A stretch of DNA of 64,000 nt from an uncultured Lachnospiraceae bacterium (GCA_950097145.1 CATNCF010000006.1:26625-90624); one strand, 5' to 3'; counted from the first letter of the stretch, positions 35,662-44,951 are shown. Numbers and translations: made by a program. The notes: generated by a model not told the origin, from the sequence alone.

Positions 35662-37096
35662 GATTTTAACCATCAATGACAGCGGCGTGAAGTTTGCGGG
35701 GAAACATCTGGAGCAGGCGGTTTCCTACATCCTTGACAGGGGGAAAACGCAGGGCGGCAGGCTGGTGACGGGAGTCAACTGCCTGCCAGGGAAAGCCTAT
35801 GAGCAGATGGCGGAGACAAAACAGAAGTATGGGAAGACGGGCAAGAGGCAGGGCTACCACCTCATCATTTCCTTTGAGGCGGGTGAGGTCAGTCCGGACA
35901 CTGCTTTTGAGATTATCCGGCGATTTGTGGAGGAATATCTGGGGCAGGAGTACGAGGCGGTTCTCGCCGTCCATGACAATACCGCCCATGTCCACGGGCA
36001 TATCATATTCAACAGCGTGAATTACCTGGACGGCAGGAAATACCGCTATGAAAAAGGAGACTGGGCAAAAAAGATACAGCCCATCACAAACCGGCTTTGT
36101 GAGGAATATGGGCTTTCGACCATAGAGATAGAGGAATATGGCAGGAAACGCAATCAGAGGTATAAGGACTGGAATGAGTTCCGGGATGGAAAATTCATCT
36201 GGCGGGAAATGATACGGAGGGATGTGGATGCCTGCGTCATGCAGGCGGAATCCTTTGAGGAGTTTCTTGGCTTTATGGCGGAAAAGGGCTATGACGTCAG
36301 GCAGAATAAATATCTGGCGGTCCGGCCTAAGGGGATGCAGCGGTTCTGCCGGTGCAAATCTATGGGAGAAAATTATACGGAGGACAGGATATGGGAGAGA
36401 ATCCGGCAGGAAAGCTTTGAGACCTATGCAAAAAGGGGGTGTGGGGAAGAATCCCATGCCATAGCCCCCCCGGAGGATGAATTTTTGCGCAGGACAAAAC
36501 TGACAGGCATACAGAAAACCTATTATGCAAGGGTATGCCGCCTGCGCCATCTGGAACGGCTGCCTTACAGCAAGGCATGGGAATACCGGGAGGAAATCCG
36601 TAAAATGCAGGAAGTCCATGAGAAATACCTGTTCCTTGTAAAGAATGGAATCCATTCCCTTGCGGAGTTAATTGCAGCCAGAGAGAACCTTGAGGAAAAA
36701 GCGGCAGAGTGCAAAAAAGAGAGGCGCAGGCTGTACAGGGAGAAAAAGCAGATGGAGCCGTTGTTTTCTGTAGCAGATAAGATGGCGGAATTAGCCCCGG
36801 CGGAAGAAAGCTATCAGGCAGGGGATGATTTTTTTGCAAAGGAGCACCTGCGGTATCAGGCATTGGAGGGACAGCTGCAGAGCCAGGGATATTCACTGGA
36901 AGAAACAGAAATCCTCCGCAATAGATATAAGGACAGGGGCAGCGGCATTTACCAGAGGCAGAGGGAAATCAGCCGGAGGTTAAAAATGTCAGGGGAAATG
37001 ATAGAGGAATTTACCGACAGTCTGGAATGGGCAAGGGACAGGCAGACGGTAAAAACAAAACAGGATTTAAGCGGGGACAGCCGGAGCAGGGAATGA
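35648..37096 (+). CDS. MobA/VirD2-family relaxase (MOBP-like)
   Basis: About 482 residues. The N-terminal relaxase domain has a candidate nicking Tyr in EQAVSYILDRGKT and the metal-binding motif HVHGHIIFNSVN, followed by RYEKGDW; the C-terminal half is charged and helical. It would cut oriT and lead the strand into the VirD4/T4SS channel. Translation probably starts at TTG 35648 within the mobC end (LAITKILTIN is the usual relaxase N-terminus); upstream frame residues come from mobC DNA. Confidence 0.88.
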   Translation: MAITKILTINDSGVKFAGKHLEQAVSYILDRGKTQGGRLVTGVNCLPGKAYEQMAETKQKYGKTGKRQGYHLIISFEAGEVSPDTAFEIIRRFVEEYLGQEYEAVLAVHDNTAHVHGHIIFNSVNYLDGRKYRYEKGDWAKKIQPITNRLCEEYGLSTIEIEEYGRKRNQRYKDWNEFRDGKFIWREMIRRDVDACVMQAESFEEFLGFMAEKGYDVRQNKYLAVRPKGMQRFCRCKSMGENYTEDRIWERIRQESFETYAKRGCGEESHAIAPPEDEFLRRTKLTGIQKTYYARVCRLRHLERLPYSKAWEYREEIRKMQEVHEKYLFLVKNGIHSLAELIAARENLEEKAAECKKERRRLYREKKQMEPLFSVADKMAELAPAEESYQAGDDFFAKEHLRYQALEGQLQSQGYSLEETEILRNRYKDRGSGIYQRQREISRRLKMSGEMIEEFTDSLEWARDRQTVKTKQDLSGDSRSRE

Positions 37097-37138
37097 CTTA
37101 CTGCAGGCTGTTATTTTTATGTAAAAGTAAAGCCGGGT

Positions 37139-37270
37139 GTATGGGAAAACCCATGCTTGCATGGTGGTTTTCCCATACATTTGGCGCACCACCAAAATGA
37201 GCAAGTAGGGCGACAGCCCGGATTGCGAATGTAGGTGGCGATTGCAAGAGTGCGGAGCACGGAGCAATCG
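37139..37270. other. Highly structured intergenic segment
   Basis: The 332-nt gap between the relaxase and the next gene contains a strong hairpin (37139-37155 with 37160-37178, loop CTTG), GGGC/GCCC around GACA (37208-37219), and CGATTGC/GCAATCG (37239-37245, 37264-37270) enclosing GTGC/GCAC. This could be a small RNA, a second origin-like site or a terminator cluster. A short ORF (ATG 37325, 17 residues, MAMAEIRKLIHAAGKIP) after GGAGG follows; it may be a leader peptide. Otherwise no gene is visible up to 37428. Confidence 0.45.
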
Positions 37271-37428
37271 ACTTTTATGTATGGAGAAATGGGATTAGAA
37301 AATATATGTATGGAGGCAATGGCGATGGCAGAAATCAGAAAACTTATCCATGCGGCAGGGAAGATTCCATAGAAGAATCTCCAAATGAATATTAGTGTGA
37401 CTATAAAAACAGGAAAGAGAGGCAGGAT

Positions 37429-38538
37429 ATGGAAACAAAGAGACCAGAGAACGTGCAGGTTGCATCCGTCATTGTGGAGCTTAAGGACAGGGGCTGCAGG
37501 GATGACGTGCTCAAACTTGCAAAAGAGGATTTGGAGCTTGGCTATCCAAAGGAGCTGGTTGCCATGTATGCAGAGGCAGGATGGCAGATGGACCGCTGCA
37601 GGAAGTTTTCCTCCATCATGCGGGCAAACAGTGATGGGGAACTGCTGCAGCTGCTGGCAGAGGGAGGATTTAACCCTTACCAGATGCAGCTGCTGGCAAA
37701 TTATTATGATAAAGGCGTGGCGGTGGCACAGCTGGCAGACGTGGGTTCCAAAGGGCTGACTGCCTATGACATGGAGCAGGCGTTGAAACTGGTATACCAG
37801 GCAAACCGTGAGACAGGGACGGCACAGGGAAAAGAAAGCCCGGAAACAGAAATTCCGCAGGAGCAGGCTGTTTCTATGGCAGAAGAACTCCGCCAGAGGG
37901 AAAAGGAGCTGGAGGAGCAGCAGGAAATCAATAATAAGCAGGCGTCAGAAAATGCAAAGCTCCGCACAAAGGTAGAAAGCCTGGAAAAGCAGGTCAGGGA
38001 ACTGGAACAGGAGAAAGCAGGCTATGACAGTGAAAAGCGTTCCATTTTAGAGGAGCGGGACCGCATTTACCGGCAGAACCAGATACTTCTTGAGGAAAAA
38101 GAGCAGCTGATTGCAGACCTTGAGGAAGTCCAGAAAGAAAAGGATGGGCTGGAACAGAGCCTGAAAGGGAAAGAGGATAAAGAAATGGCACAGGCAGCTA
38201 AAAGCAGCAGGGATATGGGAAATCATGATTTTGTTGCTGCCATAAAGGGCAGGAATGGGGAGACACGCCTTGTCCCGGTGGAGAGGACGTCACGCAGAAA
38301 GCCGGAGGGAATCCGGGCGTTTGCGGAAAAGATTTTCGGAAAGGGCAGGCAGGGTTCCGGGCTGATAAAGCAGCTTACCGGAAAAGGGCTGAACCCTGCA
38401 CAGATGGAACAGGTCAGGATGGCAATACAGGCAGGCCTTACAGAGCAGGAAGTGGGTGACCTGATTGACAGCGGTTTCAGTGCGGAGGAAATGGCACAGG
38501 CGGTTGAGATTGTAGTGGCGGAAAAAGCGTACCAGTAA
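37429..38538 (+). CDS. Uncharacterised coiled-coil ICE protein
   Basis: A 369-residue protein. Residues 1-125 are helical with repeated LAEGGFNPYQMQLLANYYD-like segments, residues about 145-255 form a long coiled coil (EELRQREKELEEQQE, KVESLEKQVRELEQEK), and the C-terminus has IKQLTGKGLNPAQMEQVRM and LIDSGFSAEEMAQAVE. The two ends share a 'G-x-N/S-x-x-Q/E-M' pattern, as if built from related short helical repeats. I do not recognise the family. It lies 10 nt before the PcfB-like gene. Confidence 0.8.
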   Translation: METKRPENVQVASVIVELKDRGCRDDVLKLAKEDLELGYPKELVAMYAEAGWQMDRCRKFSSIMRANSDGELLQLLAEGGFNPYQMQLLANYYDKGVAVAQLADVGSKGLTAYDMEQALKLVYQANRETGTAQGKESPETEIPQEQAVSMAEELRQREKELEEQQEINNKQASENAKLRTKVESLEKQVRELEQEKAGYDSEKRSILEERDRIYRQNQILLEEKEQLIADLEEVQKEKDGLEQSLKGKEDKEMAQAAKSSRDMGNHDFVAAIKGRNGETRLVPVERTSRRKPEGIRAFAEKIFGKGRQGSGLIKQLTGKGLNPAQMEQVRMAIQAGLTEQEVGDLIDSGFSAEEMAQAVEIVVAEKAYQ

Positions 38539-38548
38539 GGAGGCAAAT

Positions 38549-39670
38549 ATGTCAGAGATAGCAGATGCAGTACAGATTATCCGTGTCACTTATGACGGGA
38601 TAGAAATAGCCATGAAGATGGGGAGCGCCGGGGTCCGCTCCATGCAGAAAGCGCTGGATTTGATTGTGGCAATGCTGGAGCATGAGAAAGAAATGGGCAG
38701 GACGAACCTGAAAGGGCTGCTGGCAAAAGGCGGCGACATACAGGTGCTTTCCTTTGCGGATGAGGATTTGAAGAAGTTCCGGAAACTGGCAAAGAAATAT
38801 GGGATTCTGTATTCAGAAATGCCGGATGCAGACAGGAATGACGGGCTTACGGAAGTGATGTTCCATTCCGAGGCGGCGCCGAGGATACGGATGATGTCAC
38901 AGAAGTTACAGGACGGCAGGGTATTCAACATGGATGAATACTTAAAAAACGGCAATGAGGAAAAGCTGGAACAGTTATTACAGTATCTGGAAAACGAAAA
39001 AAGGGGAAAAAACGGGAAGTCCCCACGGAAACTCCATGCGGATGAGGCAGTCCGGGCGGATAATGCCATTGACGGGCTGATACAGAAAGTAGGCCGTTAT
39101 GCGGTGGAGAAAAAATCGGTCAGCGTGGAGGCGGTAAAGGCAGACCTGCAGGTGGGGGCAGACGAGGCAGAAAGGGCAATCGGGCAGCTTGCCAAAATCG
39201 GTGTCCTTGACAGAGCCGACAATGCAGGCAATTACCGTGTCATGATGGAATGGGAGGCATTTGACAGACGGATTAGGCGGTATCAGGAACTGAATAACCG
39301 CATGAGGCAGATAACCGCCTCGAAGAACACGTCGCTGTTGGACATTACCATCTCGAAAAAGCTGATTGCACAGGAAAATGAGCATGCCGTAAAGACAAGG
39401 GTGCCGGGGATGTATGGGCAGAATGAGGGGTATGTCTGGATAGACAAGGCAGACATTATGGAAATCCACAATGGGAAGACGCTGCTTACCTATCTGGATA
39501 AGAACAAGGAATACAAGATTTACTCTGTGGATAACCGGGTACTCCGCACCATCAAAGGTGAGGAACTTTACAGCGGGCATTATGACCGGGTGGAGGCGGC
39601 AGTAAGGCAGCGGTATAAGGCAGCAAAAGCACAGCCGGCAAAAACCGTGGAGAGGACAAGGAGGAGGTAA
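38549..39670 (+). CDS. DUF3801/PcfB-like conjugation protein
   Basis: A 373-residue protein with the DUF3801 pattern in its N-terminal half (AMKMGSAGVRSMQKALDLIV, GRTNLKGLLAKGGDIQVLSF, KYGILYSEMPDADRNDG). Relatives such as PcfB of pCF10 work with the coupling protein at the entrance of the transfer channel. The C-terminal half has a winged-helix-like region (AVKADLQVGADEAERAIGQL). It precedes virD4 by 2 nt, consistent with a joint function. Confidence 0.82.
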   Translation: MSEIADAVQIIRVTYDGIEIAMKMGSAGVRSMQKALDLIVAMLEHEKEMGRTNLKGLLAKGGDIQVLSFADEDLKKFRKLAKKYGILYSEMPDADRNDGLTEVMFHSEAAPRIRMMSQKLQDGRVFNMDEYLKNGNEEKLEQLLQYLENEKRGKNGKSPRKLHADEAVRADNAIDGLIQKVGRYAVEKKSVSVEAVKADLQVGADEAERAIGQLAKIGVLDRADNAGNYRVMMEWEAFDRRIRRYQELNNRMRQITASKNTSLLDITISKKLIAQENEHAVKTRVPGMYGQNEGYVWIDKADIMEIHNGKTLLTYLDKNKEYKIYSVDNRVLRTIKGEELYSGHYDRVEAAVRQRYKAAKAQPAKTVERTRRR

Positions 39671-39672
39671 AG

Positions 39673-41841
39673 ATGCAGACAACAAAAAAGAGACCAAATA
39701 TCATTATGATTGTGCTTGGTGCCTTTGCCTCTGCCTTTCTTGGCTATCTGGTGGCGGGTGCATGGAGGGATGGGATAGAGTTTCATGAGTTCTTGGAACG
39801 GTTTACCATTGTATGCTCCTATCCCCTGCATGATTATTATAATGAGTTTACTTTCCGCATGACCAGCTATGCCCTGCTGGCGTATGCCGTTATCATCGTC
39901 ATGTATTATACAAGCCAGAGGAATTTCATGCCGGGGAAAGAATACGGCACTTCCAGACTGGCGGATACAAAGCAGGTCAACCGTGTTTTAGCGGATAAGG
40001 ATGAGGGCAGGAACCGCATACTGAGCCAGAATGTCCGCATGAGCCTTGACACAAGGCATACCAAACTTAATAACAATGTCCTTATTATCGGCGGTTCCGG
40101 TGCAGGAAAGACATTCTATGAGGTAAAGCCAAACCTTATGCAGTTAAATACCTCTTTTATCGCAACGGATCCGAAAGGGGAGCTGCTCCGCAGCGAGGGT
40201 GAAATGCTGAAGAATAATGGTTACAACGTGAAGGTCATCAATCTTTTGGAGATGGCAAAATCGGACTGTTACAATCCCTTTGCCTATATCCGGGAGGAAA
40301 CGGATGTGGTAAAGCTGATAACGAATATCATGAGCAATACAACCCCGAAAGGCGCGAGTCCCTCAGATCCGTTTTGGGAGAAAGCAGAGGGATTATTTTT
40401 GCAGGCGCTTTTCTATTATGTGTGGCTGGAGGAAAAGCCGCCAAAACGGAATTTTGCCTCGGTGCTGAAACTCATGGAGGAGGCGGAAGTCACGGAAAAG
40501 GGTAAGCCTTCCATGCTGGACACCAGAATGAAGTTCCTGGAGGCAACAAGCCCATTGAAAGAAAACCATCCTGCTGTCAAACAGTACAACAAGTGTATGC
40601 GCGGTGCGGGCGATACCGTCCGTTCCATTATTATCAGCGCCAACTCAAGGCTTGCCACGCTGGAGAATAAACAGGTGTTGCGTATGCTTTCAAGGGACGA
40701 GCTGAACCTTGCGGAGCTGGGGATTGGCGTCAATGGGGATGGAAAGACGAAAACGGCATTATTCTGTGTGATACCGGATTCGGATAAGTCCTATAACTAT
40801 ATCATTGGAATGCTCTACACACAGATATTTCAGGAACTGTATTATCAGGCGGATTTTAACTGCGAGGGCAGGCTGCCGGTGCATGTTACCTTTATGCTGG
40901 ATGAGTTCAGCAACGTGGCTCTGCCGGATGATTACTGCTCGCTGTTATCCACCATGCGCAGCAGGGAGATTTCCAGTGTGATTATCATCCAGAACCTTGC
41001 ACAGATTAAGGCATTGTTCAAAGACACATGGGAGACGATACCGGGGAATTGTGACAGTCTGGTTTATCTCGGCGGCAACGAGCAGAGCACCCATGAGTAC
41101 ATCTCAAAGCTGCTTGGCAAAGCGACCATTGACAAAAAATCAAGCGGTGAGACAAGGGGAAGGCAGGGGAGTTCCTCAAGGAATTATGACGTCCTCGGCA
41201 GGGAGATTATGACACCCGATGAAGTCAGGAAGATGGACAATAAAAAATGCCTTATCTTTATCCGTGGGTTCGATCCGATACTGGATAATAAATATAACCC
41301 GTTCGGGCACCCGGTATTTGCCCAGACCGCAGACGGGGAGGGGGAGCCTTATGAGCATGAGCCAGCGGCAGAGGGGGAGAGTGCGGAACCGGGATTTACC
41401 ATTCTGAACCAGAAATCCCTTGCTTACTATGAGGGGCTGAAAGAAAAAGGGGAGCCGGTTTATATTGACACAATCCCTTATGAAGAATTTATGCTGCTTG
41501 GGCAGGTGGAAATGGAAAAACGGTTTACAGATTTGGAAGGGCAGGAGCAGCGGGAGAGCCTTAATGAAGATATGCAGCTGGAATATGCCTTTGACGTGGA
41601 AGAAGATACACCGGATTTGTCAGCGGAGGATGCGGCAATACCGGAATCCTTTGCAGCAGGGGATACAGGAGCAGCGGATTCCATTTCTTACCGTATGTTC
41701 CACTGGAAATTTACCGTGGAGCAGAAAGAGGAAGTAAAGCGGGCAATGGCTGTCCGTGTGCCAAAGGATGTGATACTGTCTTATTTCTACCCGGAAACTT
41801 CGGTGGTGAAGATGATGGAGATACGCAGGAAATATGAATAA
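39673..41841 (+). CDS. virD4: VirD4-like coupling protein, CD1115 type
   Basis: A 722-residue type IV coupling ATPase. Two N-terminal membrane segments (IIMIVLGAFASAFLGYLV and a second near residue 70-85), Walker A IIGGSGAGKT and Walker B VTFMLDEFSNVALPD. It links the relaxosome to the VirB4/VirB6 channel. The C-terminal 150 residues are acidic and specific to the family. Start 2 nt after the pcfB-like gene. Confidence 0.93.
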   Translation: MQTTKKRPNIIMIVLGAFASAFLGYLVAGAWRDGIEFHEFLERFTIVCSYPLHDYYNEFTFRMTSYALLAYAVIIVMYYTSQRNFMPGKEYGTSRLADTKQVNRVLADKDEGRNRILSQNVRMSLDTRHTKLNNNVLIIGGSGAGKTFYEVKPNLMQLNTSFIATDPKGELLRSEGEMLKNNGYNVKVINLLEMAKSDCYNPFAYIREETDVVKLITNIMSNTTPKGASPSDPFWEKAEGLFLQALFYYVWLEEKPPKRNFASVLKLMEEAEVTEKGKPSMLDTRMKFLEATSPLKENHPAVKQYNKCMRGAGDTVRSIIISANSRLATLENKQVLRMLSRDELNLAELGIGVNGDGKTKTALFCVIPDSDKSYNYIIGMLYTQIFQELYYQADFNCEGRLPVHVTFMLDEFSNVALPDDYCSLLSTMRSREISSVIIIQNLAQIKALFKDTWETIPGNCDSLVYLGGNEQSTHEYISKLLGKATIDKKSSGETRGRQGSSSRNYDVLGREIMTPDEVRKMDNKKCLIFIRGFDPILDNKYNPFGHPVFAQTADGEGEPYEHEPAAEGESAEPGFTILNQKSLAYYEGLKEKGEPVYIDTIPYEEFMLLGQVEMEKRFTDLEGQEQRESLNEDMQLEYAFDVEEDTPDLSAEDAAIPESFAAGDTGAADSISYRMFHWKFTVEQKEEVKRAMAVRVPKDVILSYFYPETSVVKMMEIRRKYE

Positions 41842-41979
41842 ATTTGATTGGTGGTTGTGTATGAGTTCGTGTGCGTGTTAAAATAAAGTCAAAGCTGAAA
41901 AATGGCAGATAAAATATGAACTGTATTTATGTAGAAAATATGGGATTTTGCGATTGTGAATGTAGAAAGAGGAAAAAGA

Positions 41980-42345
41980 ATGAATTTCTTATGGGTTGCA
42001 TTAGGCGGTGCAGTTGGCGCAATGGGAAGATACGCGATAAGTTTAATTCCCTCAAAAACCACATTTCCGGTTCTTACACTGGTTACAAATATAATAGGGG
42101 CGGTTTTAATTGGGTTTGTGGTTGGGATTGTCAGCACACGGGAAGATATATCACAAAACAGTGTTCTGTTCTGGAAAACCGGAATTTGCGGTGGATTTAC
42201 TACATTTTCCACGTTTTCATTGGAGGCATATAGGTTATTTGAAGATAGACTTTATATGCAGGGAACCTTATATGCTGCTTTAAGTGTGGTATGCTGTATC
42301 TTGGGAGTTTTCTGTGGCGAAAAACTGGCATTGTTATTGCGGTAA
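41980..42345 (+). CDS. crcB: CrcB/FluC-type fluoride channel
   Basis: A 121-residue protein with four hydrophobic segments and the Fluc signatures GGAVGAMGRYAIS, TLVTNIIGAVLIG and the GFTTFSTFSLEAY filter region. Fluc dimers expel fluoride. ATG 41980 with AGAGGA upstream is chosen over GTG 41956. Upstream (41842-41979) I see no crcB-type fluoride riboswitch. It interrupts the transfer operon between virD4 and the Maff2 gene, so it is cargo; base composition is lower in GC than its neighbours. Confidence 0.92.
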   Translation: MNFLWVALGGAVGAMGRYAISLIPSKTTFPVLTLVTNIIGAVLIGFVVGIVSTREDISQNSVLFWKTGICGGFTTFSTFSLEAYRLFEDRLYMQGTLYAALSVVCCILGVFCGEKLALLLR

Positions 42346-42384
42346 GGGATATTTATTCAAGAAAAGTACAGAGGAGGGAAAAAT

Positions 42385-42714
42385 ATGCTGATAGATTTTA
42401 ATAAACAGCAGGAGAAAAAAATGCCTGGAATGAATGGCGGGACCGGAGAAATGTCTGCAAAGATGTTTATGGATGGCAATGGAAAAATTATACCATGTAA
42501 AATCCATGCAGGCGGTTCTATTGGGTTGCACAGGCATCCTACAAGTGATGACATCAATTATATTATTTCAGGCATCGGGAAAGCAGTCTGTGATGGGGAG
42601 GAGGAGCTGCTTGCAATGGGAAACTGCCATGTGTGCAAAAAGGGTTCTGAACACAGTATTATCAATACAGGAGACGAGGATTTAGTGATGCTCACAGTTG
42701 TTGTGGAGAGATGA
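42385..42714 (+). CDS. Small cupin-domain protein
   Basis: A 109-residue single cupin. Motif 1 is IGLHRHPTSDDINYIISG and motif 2 GSEHSIINTGDEDL, giving His residues and an acidic residue for a metal site. Substrate unknown. It follows crcB by 39 nt with GAGGAGGG upstream and ends at a terminator, so crcB and this gene look like one inserted cargo unit. Confidence 0.85.
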   Translation: MLIDFNKQQEKKMPGMNGGTGEMSAKMFMDGNGKIIPCKIHAGGSIGLHRHPTSDDINYIISGIGKAVCDGEEELLAMGNCHVCKKGSEHSIINTGDEDLVMLTVVVER

Positions 42715-42784
42715 TTTTTTCATTGGGAAAAATTCAAAAGAAAAAAGTAAACTGATACAGATAAAATAATAGGTTATGAAATTT

Positions 42785-42821
42785 GACATCAGCCATTTCA
42801 TTTTGGTTGGTGTCTTTTTTT
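42785..42821 (+). terminator. Terminator after the cupin gene
   Basis: An 11-bp fully paired stem with G-T pairs (42785-42795 with 42804-42814), then seven T. Confidence 0.85.
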
Positions 42822-42900
42822 GTGACATTGGAAAGGGGGTGACTGCTGCAGTAACGCACTGGGGAAAGCCCGGTTTCCTTTAATAACGGGAGGATTCCCG

Positions 42901-42951
42901 ATGAAATATAAGAACAGATATGGATGGACTTGTTTCATCAGACGGAGATAA
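42901..42951 (+). CDS. Possible 16-residue leader peptide
   Basis: ATG 42901 with GGGAGG at 42888-42893 (7-nt spacing) encodes MKYKNRYGWTCFIRRR. The ribosome binding site lies in a small CGGG/CCCG hairpin. The stop codon lies within the 5' arm of the next hairpin, the geometry of translation-dependent attenuation ahead of the Maff2/T4SS genes. Confidence 0.45.
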   Translation: MKYKNRYGWTCFIRRR

Positions 42952-42999
42952 AAGCCGTGGATGGAAGAAGTCTGTCCATATTTTTATCTCCGTATTTTT
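42943..42999 (+). promoter_or_regulatory. Terminator-like attenuator before the Maff2 gene
   Basis: A perfect 11-bp stem CGGAGATAAAA/TTTTATCTCCG (42943-42953 with 42982-42992), inner ATGGA/TCCAT pairing, then TATTTTTA. The inner TCCATAT could alternatively pair with ATATGGA in the leader-peptide coding region (42918-42924), giving a plausible antiterminator. Confidence 0.5.
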
Positions 43000-43019
43000 A
43001 TGAAAAGGAGAGAGCAAAG

Positions 43020-43370
43020 ATGAGAAACAACACAAGTAAGAAGAAACAAAACAACATTGGCGGTTTCTGCAAAAGGGTTCTGGTTCCGTCTTTTGCTGGT
43101 GCGGCATATGCCGTGTCGCAGATGACAGCAACGGTTTTTGCGGCAGGAGGCGATACCAGTGCCGTTACAAAGCCGCTTGACAATTTAAAGACGTTAGTGA
43201 TTGCAGTGATTGGGGCGGTGGGCGTCATTATCCTTGCAAAAAATGTGATGGAATTTGCACAGGCATACCAACAGCAGGATTCTTCCACCATGAACTCTGC
43301 ACTGAAAGGGATTGTGGCAGGCGCAATGATGGCGGGGATTTCCTCAGTGCTGACATTCCTGGGCTTTTAG
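43020..43370 (+). CDS. Maff2-family conjugation protein
   Basis: A 116-residue protein: basic N-terminus, a hydrophobic signal-like segment ending VFAAGG, then two hydrophobic helices (LVIAVIGAVGVIILAKNVME and LKGIVAGAMMAGISSVLTFL). This layout and the position before a VirB6-like gene match Maff2-family mobile-element proteins, pilin-like VirB2/TrbC analogues. ATG 43020 has AAGGAGAG upstream. Confidence 0.82.
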   Translation: MRNNTSKKKQNNIGGFCKRVLVPSFAGAAYAVSQMTATVFAAGGDTSAVTKPLDNLKTLVIAVIGAVGVIILAKNVMEFAQAYQQQDSSTMNSALKGIVAGAMMAGISSVLTFLGF

Positions 43371-43396
43371 GAAAGGTGGAAACGAGGTGACTTGAA

Positions 43397-44239
43397 ATGG
43401 ACATTTTTAAGCTGGGCGACAAGATACTGGCACTTTTGGAGGCAGTGTTTGGGTTTTGGAATAACCAGATTTCCCTTATCTTTGACCTGTTGGGGCAGTC
43501 GCCCGATGCGTTTAAGGGAGGGGGGCCGTGGAATGTCATAGCCGGCATTGAGCCTATATTTGTGGCTGTCGGTTCTTCCCTTGTGGTACTGTTCTTCGTG
43601 ATAGGGTTCTGTTCGGAGAGTATTGACATCAGGGAGGAAATGAGGTTTGAGGCAATCCTGCGTATGCTAATCCGGCTTGGGCTGGCGGAGTATATGGTGG
43701 CAAACAACGTAACGATTATGAAAGCCGCATTTACTTCCATCGGCAGTCTGGTGGGGCTGCTCAGTGCGGGCAATGCCACGGAGCTGAAAATCGCAGAGGA
43801 GCAGGCGCAGGTTATTGAAAATTTAGGGTTTGGGGAAAGCCTGATTATGCTGATACTGGCGGCGCTGCTGTCGCTGATTGTGATAATCTGTGGTTTTTTC
43901 CTGCTCTATACGGTGTATTTCCGTTTCCTGAAACTGCTGGTTATTGTGCCGATTGGTTCGATAGCTTACGCTACCATGAGCGGGAACCGGATGGTGGCAC
44001 ACACGGCGGTCACTTACAGCAAATATTTCCTGTCAGTGGCATTTGAGGCAGTTACAATGGCACTGGCAATTATCGTCTGCAATGCCTTTATCAATGCGGG
44101 GCTGCCATCTTTTACGGGGGATTATTCGGATTGGGCAAAAACCCTGATTTATCTGTGTGAGATGACGTTTACGATTGCACTTACGGTAGGAAGTGTGAAA
44201 GGAGCCCAGAGCCTTACCGGTAAGGTATTGGGGCTTTAA
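43397..44239 (+). CDS. VirB6/TrbL-like membrane protein, CD1112 type
   Basis: A 280-residue protein with about six membrane segments (for example VGSSLVVLFFVIGFC, LIMLILAALLSLIVIICGFFL, GSIAYATMSGNRMVAHTAV). It would form part of the inner-membrane transfer channel. The start is 26 nt after the Maff2 gene, with a weak GAGGTG site. Confidence 0.85.
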   Translation: MDIFKLGDKILALLEAVFGFWNNQISLIFDLLGQSPDAFKGGGPWNVIAGIEPIFVAVGSSLVVLFFVIGFCSESIDIREEMRFEAILRMLIRLGLAEYMVANNVTIMKAAFTSIGSLVGLLSAGNATELKIAEEQAQVIENLGFGESLIMLILAALLSLIVIICGFFLLYTVYFRFLKLLVIVPIGSIAYATMSGNRMVAHTAVTYSKYFLSVAFEAVTMALAIIVCNAFINAGLPSFTGDYSDWAKTLIYLCEMTFTIALTVGSVKGAQSLTGKVLGL

Positions 44240-44252
44240 GAAAGGGGATAAG

Positions 44253-44951
44253 ATGAACGAATTAAAAATAAGGCCGCTTACAGAGGAAGAAAGGAAATAT
44301 ACCTTTACACAGGGTATGCAGCTTGAAGGGCAGACGGGAACTATCGGTTTCATGTATGGGGAGCTTGACAGCAGCAGGAAAGATTTTTACACCGCATGGA
44401 CGGACCGGTGGGAGAAATACAAAACAGATGCGTTTAAGACAGAACTGGACGGAGTGGTTGGCGGCCTACGTTCAGGGGAGCATGGGCTTTTGCAGAGCCG
44501 CACTTCCATGAGGGACTATGTGCGTGAACACCCGGAAAGCATTTTCGGGGCAGGGGACATGACGGTAGCCGGTTTCCGTGTGGACAAGGGGGAACACGCC
44601 TTTCTGATACGCTGCAATCTGAGGCCGGAAAAAGATACCTTTTTCTGTTACTGCTATGTTTCAGAGTTTCTGGACAGGCATATGGCAAATGCACGCCCGG
44701 GCATCCGTTTTGTCGATCCGCATTATCAGGAGCTGTTCCGTGTACCGGATGGAGGGAGGATAATCATAACGGAACCGGATGGAGAGCAGAGGGAAAAAAT
44801 TTGCCGGTTTGTGGATGGATACCATACGGAAGTTTCCGGCTGGATTTTCCATATCTGTGAGTTTGCTGAGAAAATGGAACAGAACGGAAATTCCTATGAA
44901 CCGGTGCAGGAAAAAGGCATGGGAAAGGAACAGCCGGGAAAAGCAAGGTAA
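44253..44951 (+). CDS. Uncharacterised soluble protein in the T4SS operon
   Basis: A 232-residue cytosolic protein without recognisable motifs. Notable segments are GTIGFMYGELDSSRKDFYTAW, which could contain a small fold with a conserved SRKDFY, and a C-terminal RIIITEPDGEQREKICRFVDGYH. It lies 13 nt after the VirB6-like gene in the same operon. Confidence 0.75.
   Translation: MNELKIRPLTEEERKYTFTQGMQLEGQTGTIGFMYGELDSSRKDFYTAWTDRWEKYKTDAFKTELDGVVGGLRSGEHGLLQSRTSMRDYVREHPESIFGAGDMTVAGFRVDKGEHAFLIRCNLRPEKDTFFCYCYVSEFLDRHMANARPGIRFVDPHYQELFRVPDGGRIIITEPDGEQREKICRFVDGYHTEVSGWIFHICEFAEKMEQNGNSYEPVQEKGMGKEQPGKAR

Noticed and set aside
35666..36655. 329-codon minus-strand frame opposite the relaxase
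   Set aside because: Long but fully antisense to a well-supported relaxase; sequence has no family features and follows the codon bias of the plus strand.
37385..37759. 124-codon plus-strand frame overlapping the 37429 gene
   Set aside because: Trp/Cys/Arg-rich, no family signal, and the 37429 frame has clear protein character and operon spacing.
41842..41979. Possible fluoride riboswitch before crcB
   Set aside because: I looked for the conserved crcB-type pseudoknot motifs and did not see them in this AT-rich stretch.
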